A DNA stretch of 64,000 nucleotides from assembly GCF_039769985.1 (NCBI RefSeq), contig NZ_JBDNCH010000002.1, positions 744,001 to 808,000 on the forward strand, in the 5' to 3' direction. Within the stretch, counting starts at the first letter, position 1. Each line of letters starts with the position of its first letter. The stretch is from Ponticoccus litoralis (GTDB lineage: Bacteria > Pseudomonadota > Alphaproteobacteria > Rhodobacterales > Rhodobacteraceae). The position numbers and the translations under genes were made by a program. A model generated the notes under the pieces. That model had not been told where the DNA came from. It ran no database searches and saw nothing but the letters and a program-made list of their open reading frames with translations. Of the stretch, positions 26,700-35,654 are shown one piece after another.

Positions 26700-27197
26700 C
26701 TAGCCGGTCAGTTTCTTCGCCCGGCGGATCAGCATCTCGCGCTTCGTCCGGCTCAGCCGGTCGAAATACATCCGGCCCGCAAGATGGTCGATCTGGTGCT
26801 GCACGCTCGTCGCCCAAAGCCCGACGAAATCGCGCTCCACCACTGCGCCGCTGTCGTCCATGAAGCGGACCGTCACGGCGCGCGGGCGCTCGACCTTCGC
26901 CGAAACGCCGGGCAGGTTCGGCGAGGCTTCCTCGTGGCTGCGCGGCTCGATGCTGGCATGCAGCACCTCGGGATTGGCCATCAGCACCGCCTGCCCGCGC
27001 GTATCGGAGGCATCGACAACCGCCAGACGCCGCATCACCCCGATCTGCACGGCGGCCAGACCGACCCCCGGCATCGCCTCCATGGTGTCCACCATGTCCT
27101 TCCAGATCGCGCGCACGTCGTCGTCCACCACCGCGACATCCGCCGCCACTGTCTTCAGGCGCCTGTCCGGCCAGGCCACGAAGGGACGCACGGTCAT
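26700..27197 (-). CDS. Peptide deformylase-like protein with altered active site
   Basis: 165 residues with the overall layout of a peptide deformylase (TVRPFVAWPDRRLKTVAADV, then the three motif regions). The catalytic motifs deviate: motif 1 is GVGLAAVQIG instead of GxGLAAPQIG, motif 2 is EASPNLPG where EGCLS(V/I)PG is expected (the metal-ligand cysteine is missing), and motif 3 is QHQIDHLAG instead of HExDH (the general-base glutamate is Gln). It is therefore unlikely to be a working deformylase. It is the third member of a def-def-def-fmt cluster. The ATG at 27197 follows GGAGG. Role unknown; a binding or regulatory role is speculation. Confidence 0.8.
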   Translation of the reverse strand: MTVRPFVAWPDRRLKTVAADVAVVDDDVRAIWKDMVDTMEAMPGVGLAAVQIGVMRRLAVVDASDTRGQAVLMANPEVLHASIEPRSHEEASPNLPGVSAKVERPRAVTVRFMDDSGAVVERDFVGLWATSVQHQIDHLAGRMYFDRLSRTKREMLIRRAKKLTG

Positions 27198-27226
27198 GGG
27201 TATACCTCCGCTGCAACGGGCGCGGG

Positions 27227-27248
27227 GAAGGCCCTTGCAAGGGCCTTC
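27227..27248. repeat. 22-base perfect palindrome
   Basis: GAAGGCCCTTG and its exact complement with no loop, between the second and third deformylase genes. It resembles the palindromes at 16161-16180 and 44541-44568 and may be a terminator or a transcript-stabilising hairpin. Confidence 0.6.
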
Positions 27249-27279
27249 GGCCCGCCCGCCGTGACCGACCGCAGACCGC

Positions 27280-27772
27280 TCATGCGCCGTACTCCACCAG
27301 CAGCGCATCCCGGGCCGCGGCGCCCAGCCGGTCGAAATGCATCACCCCGTCCAGATGGTCCAGCTCGTGCTGCGCCACCCGCGCCTCGGCGCCCTCCAGC
27401 GCCACCTGCCGCGCTTCGCCCGCCGCGTCACGGTAGCCCAGAACGATGCTGACGGGCCGTTCGACCAGCGCCGCCACACCGGGCACCGACAGGCAGCCCT
27501 CTTCGCCCATGGCCGTGGCCTCGGAGGCAGAAATCACATGCGGGTCGATGCAGGCGCGCGGGGTCTTCTCGCCGCGCTTCCAGCCCGCATCCATCACGAA
27601 GACCCGCAGCATCGCGCCCACCTGCGGCGCCGCAAGGCCCCGCCCGGGCGCGGCGTACATGGTTTCGAACAGGTCCGCGATCAGCGTTCGCGCCGCCTCG
27701 AGGTCTGTGACCGGTGCGCAGGGCCGGGCAAGGCGCGGATCGGGCCAGCGCAGGATCGGCTCGCAGGCTCAC
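27280..27772 (-). CDS. def: Peptide deformylase (second copy), with one frameshift at the start
   Basis: Metalloenzyme that removes the formyl group from new proteins. Motif 1 is GRGLAAPQVG, motif 2 EEGCLSVPG and motif 3 QHELDHLDGVMHF, so cysteine, glutamate and both histidines are present. The natural start is the GTG at 27772, overlapping the stop of the first def gene (GTGA). From it the frame breaks after four codons: observed CTGCGAGCCG, which becomes MSLREPILRWPDPRL if CG is added to give CTGCGCGAGCCG (27761-27765). The corrected protein has 164 residues. The alternative, an internal ATG at 27660, would delete about 40 residues of the fold. Confidence 0.8.
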
Positions 27773-28294
27773 GCCTTCTCCCTCGCGCGTTCCTTCTTCA
27801 GCTTGACCATCTTGCGGGTGATCATCTGTCGCTTCATCGCGCCGAGGTAGTCGATGAAAAGCTTGCCGTCGAGGTGGTCGATCTCGTGCTGCACGCAGGT
27901 CGCCCAGAGCCCGTCGAAGGTCTCTTTCTGCAATGCCCCGTTCAGGTCCATCCATTCCACGTCCACCACCTTCGACTCGCTCGACCTCGGCATATTGGTC
28001 GGGGATCGACAGGCAGCCCTCTTCGTAGACATTGCGCTCGTCCGAAGAGGCCAGGACCCGCGGGTTCACCATGACCAGCGGGCGCGGCGGCCCGTCGTCT
28101 TCCTTGACGCAGTCGAGCACGATCAGCCGCGACAGCACACCGATCTGCGGCGCGGCAAGACCGATGCCGGGCGCCTCGTACATGGTTTCCAGCATATCGG
28201 CGGCAAGAACCCGCAGGTCGTCCGAGACGTCGTCGACCTCTGCACAGAGCTTCTTCAGCCGGGGATCGGGGTGGATCAGGATGGGGCGCTTCAT
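27769..28294 (-). CDS. def: Peptide deformylase (first copy), with one frameshift
   Basis: First gene of the def-def-def-fmt cluster. The N-terminal part MKRPILIHPDPRLKKLCAEV, motif 1 GIGLAAPQIG and motif 2 EEGCLSIPDQYAEVER are in one frame, and KVVDVEWMDLNGALQ with motif 3 CVQHEIDHLDGKLFIDYL in another. The break is at about 27976-27982 in GAGCGAGTCG; GAGCGCGAGTCG joins the frames into 175 residues, the normal size. All metal ligands and the catalytic glutamate are present, so this should be the main active deformylase. A bacterium could hardly lack it, which supports a sequencing error. It overlaps the second def by four bases. Confidence 0.85.
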
Positions 28295-28405
28295 GGCTCC
28301 GATCTAAGGCGCCCCGCGCAGAATCGCAACAACCCGAACCATCTGTCCGTTGCCCGCCCCGAACCGGCAGGGAAAACCCTTCTGAAGTGGGCATGAAAGG
28401 GGCAG

Positions 28406-28920
28406 ATGACCCGGGCTTTGCGCATGATTGTCGTCCCCGGGCTGACCTGCGGCGCCCTGGGCATCGGTATCTCCGCCGCGACCGGTGATGCGCTGACAGG
28501 GGGCCTGCCGATCCTCCCGGGCCTCGGCACGGCTGCCCGGTTACGGCGGCCCATGCCCGCGCAGGGGGCCGTGGACAGGCCTGGCCCGGGCAGGTGCTGC
28601 TGGCCTCGGGCGGCAGGCTGTTGGCGGCGCGCCTCCGGACGGGCCTTGCGCGGCCGGTTGCGCGCCGCCACGCGGGTGCGGCAACGGTCACCGGGGGGCT
28701 GGCGGGACTCTGCGGTTTCCTGCACCACGGCGCGCCCTCGTTGGCAGAGGCCGCGATGACCGCCCGCGCCGCCCGGCTTGGCGCCACCGTCACGCTACAG
28801 GCTGCGCTGATCGCCGGGCTGATGGCTATCCCGACGCCCCGCTGGTGGCGGGGGCGCAGGGCGGGCCGGGGGCCGCCCCGCCGGGGCTGCTCTCTGGGGC
28901 GAACGCAACCACTGTACTGA
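28406..28920 (+). pseudogene. Possible degenerate or frameshifted membrane protein
   Basis: In the 834-bp gap before the PatB-type gene, two overlapping plus-strand frames both read as hydrophobic protein: MTRALRMIVVPGLTCGALGI from 28406, and VLLASGGRLLAARLRTGLAR with ATVTLQAALIAGLMAIPTPR from 28594. A shift at about 28545-28590 would join them into one protein of roughly 170 residues with three or four membrane segments. I recognise no family and see only a weak start region, so this may be a decayed gene or chance. The rest of the gap (28921-29128) holds nothing I can identify except the next gene's leader. Confidence 0.25.
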
Positions 28921-29128
28921 CCGCCCGCGCCGGGTATTGAGGGCGCCACCCTGTCGCGCCAAAGCCCGAAACGCCGCGCCATGTGGGCCTGCATCGGGCC
29001 CACCGGGACATCGCCCGACAGCCCCCCGCCTCTGCCCCGCCGCGCTGATCCATGCGCACCGCAGGCATTTGCTCTTGCCCTTGCCGCGCGGCCTTGAAAC
29101 CAATGGGCCAAACGACACGAGGTATCCC

Positions 29129-30316
29129 ATGGCCCCCCTGACCCCCGACTTCGACGAGGAAATCGACCGCTTCGGCACCCACTCCAGCAAGTGGGACATG
29201 ATGCAGCCGCTATACGGCGTGCCCGCCGAGGACGGCCTTGCCATGTGGGTGGCCGACATGGACTTTCGCCCGCCCGCCTGCGTGCAGGCCGCGGTGCAGC
29301 GCATGGCCGACCACGGGCTTTACGGCTACTACGGCGACGATACCGGCTATCGCGACGCGATCCGCTGGTGGATGCAGGAGCGCCACGGCTGGGCAGTAGA
29401 GCGGGACTGGATCTTCTCGACCCATGGCCTTGTGAACGGCACGGCGCTTTGCGTCGATGCCTTCACCCGGCCCGGGGATGCGGTTGTCCTGATGACGCCC
29501 GTCTACCACGCCTTTGCCCGGGTCATCCGCGCTTCTGGCCGCGAGGTCCACGAATGCCGGCTGGCGCTGAAGGACAACCGCTACACCATGGACTTCGAGG
29601 CATGGGACGCACAGATGACCGGCGCCGAGACCATGCTGGTGCTCTGCTCGCCCCACAATCCCGGCGGTCGGGTCTGGACCCGCGAGGAACTGCAGGGCGT
29701 CGCCGATTTCGCCAAGCGCCACGACCTGATCCTCGTCTCGGACGAGATCCACCACGATCTGGTGATGCCCGGCCAGAACCATACCGCGATGGCATTGGTG
29801 GATGACAGCATCGCCGACCGGCTGGTGATGATGTCCGCGACCACCAAGACCTTCAACCTCGCGGGCACCCATATCGGCAACGTGATCATCGCCGATCCCA
29901 ACCTGCGCGCCCGCTTCGCCGCACGCATGGCGGGTCTGGGCCTGTCGCCCAACAGCTTCGGCCTGTTCATGGCCGAGGCCGCCTATTCCCCCGAAGGCGC
30001 CGCCTGGGTGGATGCGCTGGTCGCCTATCTCGACGGCAACCGGCGCCTCTTCGACGACGGTGTGAACGCGATCCCCGGCCTTGCCTCGATGCCCTTGCAG
30101 GCGACCTACCTGTCGTGGGTCGACTTCTCCGGCACCGGGATGGAGCGGGCGGAATTCACCCACCGGGTCGAGCAGGGCGCCCGCATCGCAGTCAACCACG
30201 GCCCGACCTTCGGCAGCGGCGGAGAGGACTTCCTGCGCTTCAACATCGCCACTCCCCGCGCACGCGTGGCCGAGGCGGTGAAGCGGCTGCAAGAGGCCTT
30301 CGGCGACCTGCAATAA
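29129..30316 (+). CDS. PatB/MalY-type C-S lyase (cystathionine beta-lyase)
   Basis: 395-residue PLP enzyme of fold type I. It begins with the group's hallmark (FGTHSSKWDMMQPLYG, then MWVADMDFRPP) and contains WIFSTHGLVNG, MTPVYHAFARVI, LCSPHNPGGRVW, LVSDEIHHDLVMPG and SATKTFNLAG in the form SATTKTFNLAGTHIG, whose lysine binds PLP. Members split cystathionine or cysteine S-conjugates into pyruvate, ammonia and a thiol. The start ATG follows GAGG. It stands alone, and nothing shows whether the role is methionine synthesis or breakdown of sulphur compounds. Frame intact. Confidence 0.9.
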   Translation: MAPLTPDFDEEIDRFGTHSSKWDMMQPLYGVPAEDGLAMWVADMDFRPPACVQAAVQRMADHGLYGYYGDDTGYRDAIRWWMQERHGWAVERDWIFSTHGLVNGTALCVDAFTRPGDAVVLMTPVYHAFARVIRASGREVHECRLALKDNRYTMDFEAWDAQMTGAETMLVLCSPHNPGGRVWTREELQGVADFAKRHDLILVSDEIHHDLVMPGQNHTAMALVDDSIADRLVMMSATTKTFNLAGTHIGNVIIADPNLRARFAARMAGLGLSPNSFGLFMAEAAYSPEGAAWVDALVAYLDGNRRLFDDGVNAIPGLASMPLQATYLSWVDFSGTGMERAEFTHRVEQGARIAVNHGPTFGSGGEDFLRFNIATPRARVAEAVKRLQEAFGDLQ

Positions 30317-30516
30317 CGTCCGGCGCGCGCCGACCCCGGCACAGGCGCCTGCAGCAAAATGCGCGCCTGCCGTGGCGGCCCTGCCCGGGGTCGGCAAGGC
30401 CCGGGTGGGCCGTGGTTCCCGGGCGCGCAGCCGACCGGTAGCGCCGCCGCCATGGCCCATCCCGGCCTGCGCGACCTTGGGCATCGCCCCCCGGGCGGCG
30501 CGGACAGGGCGCCGTC

Positions 30517-31142
30517 TCAGGGCCGGTGGCGCGGCGGGCGCGGCTTGTAGACCGGCAGCGCCCAGCCAAAGGCCATGCTTCCGGCGCGCAACGCGAAGGT
30601 CACCCCCGCGCAGGCCAGCGCGGGCAGCGGCGCGGGCAGGCCGAGCGCCTGCACCGCGACCCGGCCCCCGAGCCCGCCAGAGCGCAGGTGACGTACAGCT
30701 CGCCCTGCCGCAGCACGAAGGGCACCTCGTTGCCCACCACGTCGCGCATCAGGCCGCCGACGCAGCCGGTCACGATGCCCATCACCAGCACGATCGGCAG
30801 GGGCTGGCCAAGGCTCGACGCCACGCCCGCCCCCGCCGCGACGGCCACCGACAGGGCCAGCGCATCCAGCCAGAGGATCGCCTTGAAGCGGCTTTCCAGC
30901 CGGTGCGCGGTGAAGAAGACGATCAGGGCCGCCGCGCAGCACAGCGCCAGATAGGTCGGATCGCCCATCCAGATCGGCGCCCGGTTCAGCAGCACGTCGC
31001 GGATCGTGCCGCCGCCCAGCCCGGTCAGGCAGGCAAAGAAACAGAAGCCCACGATATCCAGCTGCGCCCGGCTTGCCACCAGCGCGCCGGTCAGCGCGAA
31101 GATCACGACCGAGGTGTAATCCAGAACCGCCAGTGCCGTCAT
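30517..31142 (-). CDS. TRIC/UPF0126-type membrane channel protein, with one frameshift
   Basis: About 208 residues with six or seven membrane segments. It is built from two related halves, as in prokaryotic trimeric intracellular cation channels (formerly YicG/UPF0126): FALTGALVASRAQLDIVGF with GLGGGTIRDVLLNR in the first, and GIVTGCVGGLMRDVVGNEVP in the second. After QGELYVTCALAG the frame changes at about 30672-30676; one more G in the G run gives AGLGGRVAVQALGLPAPLPALA and the rest to KPRPPRHRP. The start is the ATG at 31142. The ion carried is not known for most members. A -1 error in a G run is the likely cause of the break. Confidence 0.8.
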
Positions 31143-31375
31143 GCCGCCTCCTCCGCGCGCTGCATCCCCCGGCGCCCCAGATCCACGGACCCCGGGCGCC
31201 GGGTCATGCTACCCGCAACGCGGGCAGGCGCGCCAGAACCCCGAGGCCCGCGCCCCGCGCACCGGGCTGCGCCGCCGCTGGCCCGCAGCGCAGCGCAAGC
31301 AGGCTGCGCCGCCCTCCCTCCGGGGCCGGGTCGCCTCCGCCCCCTCCGCGACACCGGGTTCCGGTCGCCGGACCG

Positions 31376-31837
31376 CTAGCCCTTGCCGCCCTTGAAAGGC
31401 GCCATGCCCTCGCGCGCCAACTCGTCCGCGCGCTCGTTCTCGGGGTGGCCCGCATGGCCCTTGACCCACTCCCATGTCACGTCGTGACGGGCCTGCGCCG
31501 CGTCCAGCCGTTGCCACAGCTCGGCATTCTTCACCGGCTTCTTCGCGGCGGTCTTCCAGCCGTTGCGCTTCCAGCCGTGGATCCAGCCGGTCACGCCGTT
31601 CTTCACATAGGCCGAATCCGTCACCACCGTGATCCGCGAGGCCCGCGACAGGGATTCCAGCGCGTGGATCGCCGCCAGCAGTTCCATGCGGTTGTTGGTG
31701 GTCTGTTCCTCGCCACCGCTCAGGGTGCGTTCCTTGACGACCGTAGCGCCATCCATCGCGCGCAGAAGCACACCCCAGCCGCCGGGCCCCGGATTGCCCG
31801 AACAGGCCCCGTCCGTATAGGCGAAAAGCTCAGGCAT
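31376..31837 (-). CDS. rnhA: Ribonuclease HI
   Basis: 153-residue endonuclease that degrades the RNA strand of RNA-DNA hybrids. The catalytic residues are all visible: Asp in YTDGACSGNPGPGGWG near residue 8, Glu in NNRMELLAAIHAL near 50, Asp in TVVTDSAYVKNGV near 73, and the final acidic residue in ENERADELA near 140, with the basic handle region HGWKRNGWKTAAKKPVKN. The ATG overlaps the stop of the upstream methyltransferase (ATGCCTGA), so the two are translationally coupled. Full length and intact. Confidence 0.95.
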   Translation of the reverse strand: MPELFAYTDGACSGNPGPGGWGVLLRAMDGATVVKERTLSGGEEQTTNNRMELLAAIHALESLSRASRITVVTDSAYVKNGVTGWIHGWKRNGWKTAAKKPVKNAELWQRLDAAQARHDVTWEWVKGHAGHPENERADELAREGMAPFKGGKG

Positions 31838-32423
31838 CGGCGCGCACCACGACAGAGGGTTGGACCTCTCCGGCCAGCCCCTTGCCCTCGCCTTCCCAGC
31901 GGTCGACGGGTGTCAGCCCGGCCTCGCGCAGCAGCGCCTCCAGCTCTCCGACCGCGTAGTATTCGTAGTGTCGCCCCAGCGCATCCCGCGCCCCGCCGCT
32001 GCCCAGCTTCATGCCAAGAAACAGCACACCGCCCGGTTTCAGGGCGCGCGCAATGGCCGCCAGATGCCCCGGCAGGGCCGCGCGCGGGGCGTGCAGCAGG
32101 CTGAAATAGGCCCAGACACCGTCGTAATCCGCCACCGCCGTCAGGTCGTCGAAACGTGCCAGCCGGGGGGCGATGCGGTCATGTTCGGGCACCATGCCCA
32201 GCACCGCCTCTGCCGCGTCCCGGGCATCGACCTGATGCCCGGCTTCGGCGAAATGGACCGCGTAGGCGCCCGGCCCGCAGCCCAGATCCAGCACCCGCCC
32301 GGGCGGCGGGCAGGCGTCGAGGAACCGCGCCCCGGCCTCGTCCGACAGCGCGTAATCCGCCATCATCCGGCGGTAGTCCTCGCCCCGTGTGTTGTAGACC
32401 CCAAGGGTCAGCGGATCGCTCAT
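31830..32423 (-). CDS. Class I SAM-dependent methyltransferase
   Basis: 197 residues. The SAM-binding motif I is VLDLGCGPGAYAVHFAEAGH near residue 42, motif II DARDAAEAVLG, and the post-motif FSLLHAPRAALPGHLAAI. The beginning (TLGVYNTRGEDYRRMM) is typical of a Rhodobacteraceae group usually annotated only as methyltransferase. No substrate can be deduced. It is the first gene of a short operon with rnhA, overlapping by eight bases. The ATG at 32423 follows GTGAGGCAGCG. Frame intact. Confidence 0.85.
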   Translation of the reverse strand: MSDPLTLGVYNTRGEDYRRMMADYALSDEAGARFLDACPPPGRVLDLGCGPGAYAVHFAEAGHQVDARDAAEAVLGMVPEHDRIAPRLARFDDLTAVADYDGVWAYFSLLHAPRAALPGHLAAIARALKPGGVLFLGMKLGSGGARDALGRHYEYYAVGELEALLREAGLTPVDRWEGEGKGLAGEVQPSVVVRADA

Positions 32424-32619
32424 CGCTGCCTCACTTTCCTTGCGCCGCTCCCTACGCCAGCGCCACGCGCAGGACAACCGCCCTGCCCGGCCCCGTCGGC
32501 GGCGCGCGGCCCCTGACGCGGTCGCAGGATGGTCCATGAAACCCGGAAGCGGGGCTTTCTTGGCCGGACGCCTAGAAAGCGGGGCACAGACCGCCCTCGT
32601 ACCGGTCGGTGCTTGACGG

Positions 32620-33231
32620 TCAGGCCCGCTCGAAGGCCAGTTTCGCCCCGAGCCCGGCGAAAGAAGCGGCAAAGACGCGCCGCAGCCGGGCCATGGCACG
32701 GGGGCTTTCCACCACCCGCGCCCGCAGCCAGCCCGCCGCCAACGCATAGACCGCCATGACCAGCCCGGTGATGGCGACGAAGGCCAGCCCCAGCTCTACC
32801 AGCATGGCCGTCGCCTGCGGCGCTCCCGCCGGGATGAACTGCGGCAGGAAGGCCATGAAAAACATCGGCAGCTTGGGATTCAGCAGGTTCAGCACCATGC
32901 CGCGCCAGACGATCCGGCCCGGCGGCAGCGGCTGGCTTTCGGCGCGGACTTCCAGCGCACCGCGCCCCTGCAGGGTGCCCCAGGCCATCCAGAGCAGATA
33001 GGCGACGCCTGCGTATTTCACCGCCGCAAACAGCAGGGACGAGGTGTGCAGCACCGCCGCCAGCCCGGCCAGCGCGGCAGCCAGATGCACCGCCGTCACC
33101 AGCGTGCAGCCCAGAGCCGCCCAAAGCCCGGCACTCAGGCCCCGCCCCAGCGCCATCGACAGTGTGTAGACGACGCCGATGCCCGGAGCGAGGCAGACGA
33201 TCAGGGCGGTCAGCAGGAAAGCGGCGGTCAT
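32620..33231 (-). CDS. LysE/RhtB family amino-acid exporter
   Basis: 203-residue membrane protein with six segments. The N-terminus, with TALIVCLAPGIGVVYTLSMALGRG split by the usual PGP-like turn (here APGIG), the KYAGVAYLLWMAWGTLQG segment and NLLNPKLPMFFMAFLPQF near residue 120, are diagnostic for the LysE superfamily. Such proteins export lysine, threonine, homoserine or other small molecules; the substrate here is open. The classical AxGPG of the first loop is altered to APGIG. The ATG at 33231 is followed directly by the first membrane helix. Single gene; frame intact. Confidence 0.85.
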   Translation of the reverse strand: MTAAFLLTALIVCLAPGIGVVYTLSMALGRGLSAGLWAALGCTLVTAVHLAAALAGLAAVLHTSSLLFAAVKYAGVAYLLWMAWGTLQGRGALEVRAESQPLPPGRIVWRGMVLNLLNPKLPMFFMAFLPQFIPAGAPQATAMLVELGLAFVAITGLVMAVYALAAGWLRARVVESPRAMARLRRVFAASFAGLGAKLAFERA

Positions 33232-33596
33232 GGCGGATCTCTCTTCACGATACCCCGCCAAGAGGCCCGGCGCGCGCCATCCTGTCAACCGTGCCGCGCG
33301 GTGGAGCGTGGTTTTCACGCCTCCGGCCACCCCACAGCGGTCCGGTTGACGGGGCGTGCCGCTCCCCTGTGCGGAACCCTCTGGCACAGGCCTAGCGGCG
33401 CCGCGCGCGGGATCGTGTTTTCGGCCTCCGGCCACGCGGCAGGCGGCCACACGGTCGTCCGTTGGGTGACAGCCCGGGAAGCCCGCGCCGTCTGGTCCGG
33501 CACAGCCCCCCGCCCCGAACCGTGGACATCCGGCCCCGGCCATGTCGCGGGCGGGCGCCCGGGCCTTCCAGCCTTCTGCCCCACCGCAAAGCCGCG
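33232..33596. other. Gap without recognisable genes
   Basis: 365 bases upstream of the exporter gene. Open frames here are by-products of the high GC content; none has a signal, family motif or convincing ribosome-binding site. It must hold the exporter's promoter, which I cannot pinpoint. Confidence 0.5.
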
Positions 33597-34061
33597 TCAG
33601 GAGCGGCGCGTTGCCAGTTCCGGCCCGGTGCGGAAGAAACTCACGTCATTGGTAAAGACGCTCGACGGAGCCAGCCGGATCAGGCGGCCCGTCGGGGACT
33701 CGATGCGGGCGACGTTTTCGATGAACCAGGGGTTCCAGTCCTCCTGCGGGCCGAGGTAGCGCCGCAACAGGCGCCGGAACAGCGCGGGATCCATGGGAAG
33801 CACCTCGGCGCGACCGCGCAGGCCAAGGTGGCGCAGCACCCCGCCCGCGTTGTCGTATTCAACGATCTCGACAGAGACGCGCGGATCCTGCGCCACCCGC
33901 CGCGCCGAACTGCCGTCCTCGTCCGACAACATCCACAGGGCGCCCTCTTCCCAGGCGAACCAGACCGGCGCGGTGCGGGGCGCGCCATCCTCGGAAACCG
34001 TGCCCAGCATGGCCATCAGCGGCAGGCGCAGGACGTGTTCGGGATCGAAGGGGGTCGGCAT
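33597..34061 (-). CDS. Pyridoxamine 5'-phosphate oxidase-like flavin/F420-binding protein
   Basis: 154-residue split-beta-barrel protein. It has the typical pattern of the PNPOx-like superfamily: LMAMLGTVSEDGAPRTAPVWFAWEEG at residues 15-40, LWMLSDEDGSSARRVAQDPRVSVEI, and the late WNPWFIENVARIESPTG. Members bind FMN, F420, haem or biliverdin and reduce varied substrates; the exact one is not predictable. It lacks the C-terminal extension of true PdxH, so a role in vitamin B6 synthesis is unlikely. The ATG at 34061 follows AAGGAGCC. Frame intact. Confidence 0.75.
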   Translation of the reverse strand: MPTPFDPEHVLRLPLMAMLGTVSEDGAPRTAPVWFAWEEGALWMLSDEDGSSARRVAQDPRVSVEIVEYDNAGGVLRHLGLRGRAEVLPMDPALFRRLLRRYLGPQEDWNPWFIENVARIESPTGRLIRLAPSSVFTNDVSFFRTGPELATRRS

Positions 34062-34378
34062 GGCGGGCTCCTTTTCGGCGTCCAGTGACGCAGGCCCCGA
34101 TAGCCCTGTCAAGCCGCCCGCAGCGCCGGACAGGACCGTGCCGCAGGGAGGAAGGCACCTCGCCTGCGGCACGAGACACCGGCGCCCTGCCACACCCGGG
34201 GCCCTGCCGGGACGTCGGCGCCTCTGGGCGCCTGAGGGGGTCGGCGGGACACCAAAGGGCGGCGCCAAACCGAAGTGATGGTGGCTTACCCCGAGGGCCG
34301 CCACGGGTCTCTGAGGGCGCGCATTGGCGGACCGTGGCGGTGGCGGGCTCCGGGACCGGCGTGTCCGGGCGGGCGCCC
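34062..34378. other. Gap without recognisable genes
   Basis: 317 bases between the flavin-binding protein gene and the end of ispH, both on the minus strand. Very GC-rich; no gene, repeat copy or convincing terminator recognised. Confidence 0.45.
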
Positions 34379-35338
34379 TCAGGCCGGTTCGCGCAGCACC
34401 CGCGGGACCTTGAACTCGACGTTCTCCTGCGCGGTCTCGACAACCTCGACCGTCACGTCGAAGCGCGCGCGGAAGGCGTCGACGACCTCGTTGATCAGCA
34501 CCTCGGGGGCCGAGGCCCCGGCGGTGATGCCCATGCTCCCGATGCCCTCGAGCGCGCGCCAGTCGATGTCCGAGGCCCGCTGCACCAGTTGCGCATAGCC
34601 GCAGCCCGCCCGCGCCGCGACCTCGACCAGACGGCGCGAGTTCGACGAGTTCGGCGCCCCCACGACCAGCAGCGCGTCGCAGTTGGGCGCGATGGCCTTG
34701 ACCGCCTCCTGCCGGTTGGTGGTGGCGTAGCAGATGTCTTCCTTGTGCGGGCCGACGATGGCCGGGAAGCGCGCCTGCAAGGCCGCGACGATGTCGATGG
34801 TGTCATCGACCGACAGCGTCGTCTGGGTGACATAGGCCAGCTGCCCCGGATCGCGCACCGCGACGCTGGCCACGTCATCGGGGGTCTCGACCAGCAGCAC
34901 CTCTCCGGCGGGCAACTGGCCCATGGTGCCGATGGTCTCGGGGTGGCCCGCATGGCCGATCATGACGATCTGCAGGCCCCGCTCGTGGTGGCGCGCCGCT
35001 TCCATGTGCACCTTGGAGACCAGCGGACAGGTGGCATCGACATAGATCATCTCGCGCCGCGCGGCCTCGGCGGGGACGGCCTTGGGCACGCCATGGGCCG
35101 AGAAGATCACCAGCCGGTCCGGCGGGCATTCGTCCAGCTCTTCGACGAAGACGGCGCCCTTGGCGCGCAGGTCGTCCACCACGTATTTGTTATGGACGAT
35201 CTCGTGGCGCACGTAGACCGGCGCGCCCCATTTCGAGAGCGCCATCTCGACGATCTTGATCGCCCGGTCGACACCGGCGCAAAAGCCGCGCGGTGCGGCA
35301 AGGTACAGGGTCAGCGGGGCAAGCTGGGGCTGGGTCAT
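34379..35338 (-). CDS. ispH: 4-hydroxy-3-methylbut-2-enyl diphosphate reductase
   Basis: Last enzyme of the MEP pathway, producing IPP and DMAPP with a [4Fe-4S] cluster; 319 residues. The three cluster cysteines are in PRGFCAGVDRAI near the N-terminus, DATCPLVSKVH near 100, and DICYATTNRQEAV near 200. The conserved HEIVHNKYVVDDL, IMIGHAGHPE, TQTTLSVDDT and GAPNSSNSRRL motifs are present. The ATG at 35338 follows AGGAGTGTTGCC. Essential in bacteria that use this pathway. Divergent from the cytochrome gene. Frame intact. Confidence 0.95.
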   Translation of the reverse strand: MTQPQLAPLTLYLAAPRGFCAGVDRAIKIVEMALSKWGAPVYVRHEIVHNKYVVDDLRAKGAVFVEELDECPPDRLVIFSAHGVPKAVPAEAARREMIYVDATCPLVSKVHMEAARHHERGLQIVMIGHAGHPETIGTMGQLPAGEVLLVETPDDVASVAVRDPGQLAYVTQTTLSVDDTIDIVAALQARFPAIVGPHKEDICYATTNRQEAVKAIAPNCDALLVVGAPNSSNSRRLVEVAARAGCGYAQLVQRASDIDWRALEGIGSMGITAGASAPEVLINEVVDAFRARFDVTVEVVETAQENVEFKVPRVLREPA

Positions 35339-35654
35339 GGCAACACTCCTTGCCCCCGCAGGTAATGGCTGGACCCCGGCCCGTCCAGCCCCGTGGCGCC
35401 CTTGCCGGCCCTTCCCCGCCCCCGGACCGGCGGGGCCGCTGCCAGGACGCCCCCACGGAAGACCCGCGGCGCAGGTCGGCCCGGGCGGCCCCCTAGCGTC
35501 CTACACAGCCCTGCCCCGGCCCCTGAACCGTGAAACGTCACCCCCGCTTGCGGACCCGCCCCGCATCCCGGACCGCCCGGCCCCACGGTTTTGTGACTGG
35601 ACCTTCCCGCGCTGGAAGCCCCGATCAGCCTTTCGCCCAAAGGAGACCCAAGCC
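35339..35654. other. Divergent promoter region of ispH and the cytochrome c gene
   Basis: 316 bases, mostly GC-rich, without genes. The ribosome-binding site AAAGGAGACCC of the cytochrome gene is at its right end, and that of ispH at its left end. I cannot place promoters with confidence. Confidence 0.5.
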
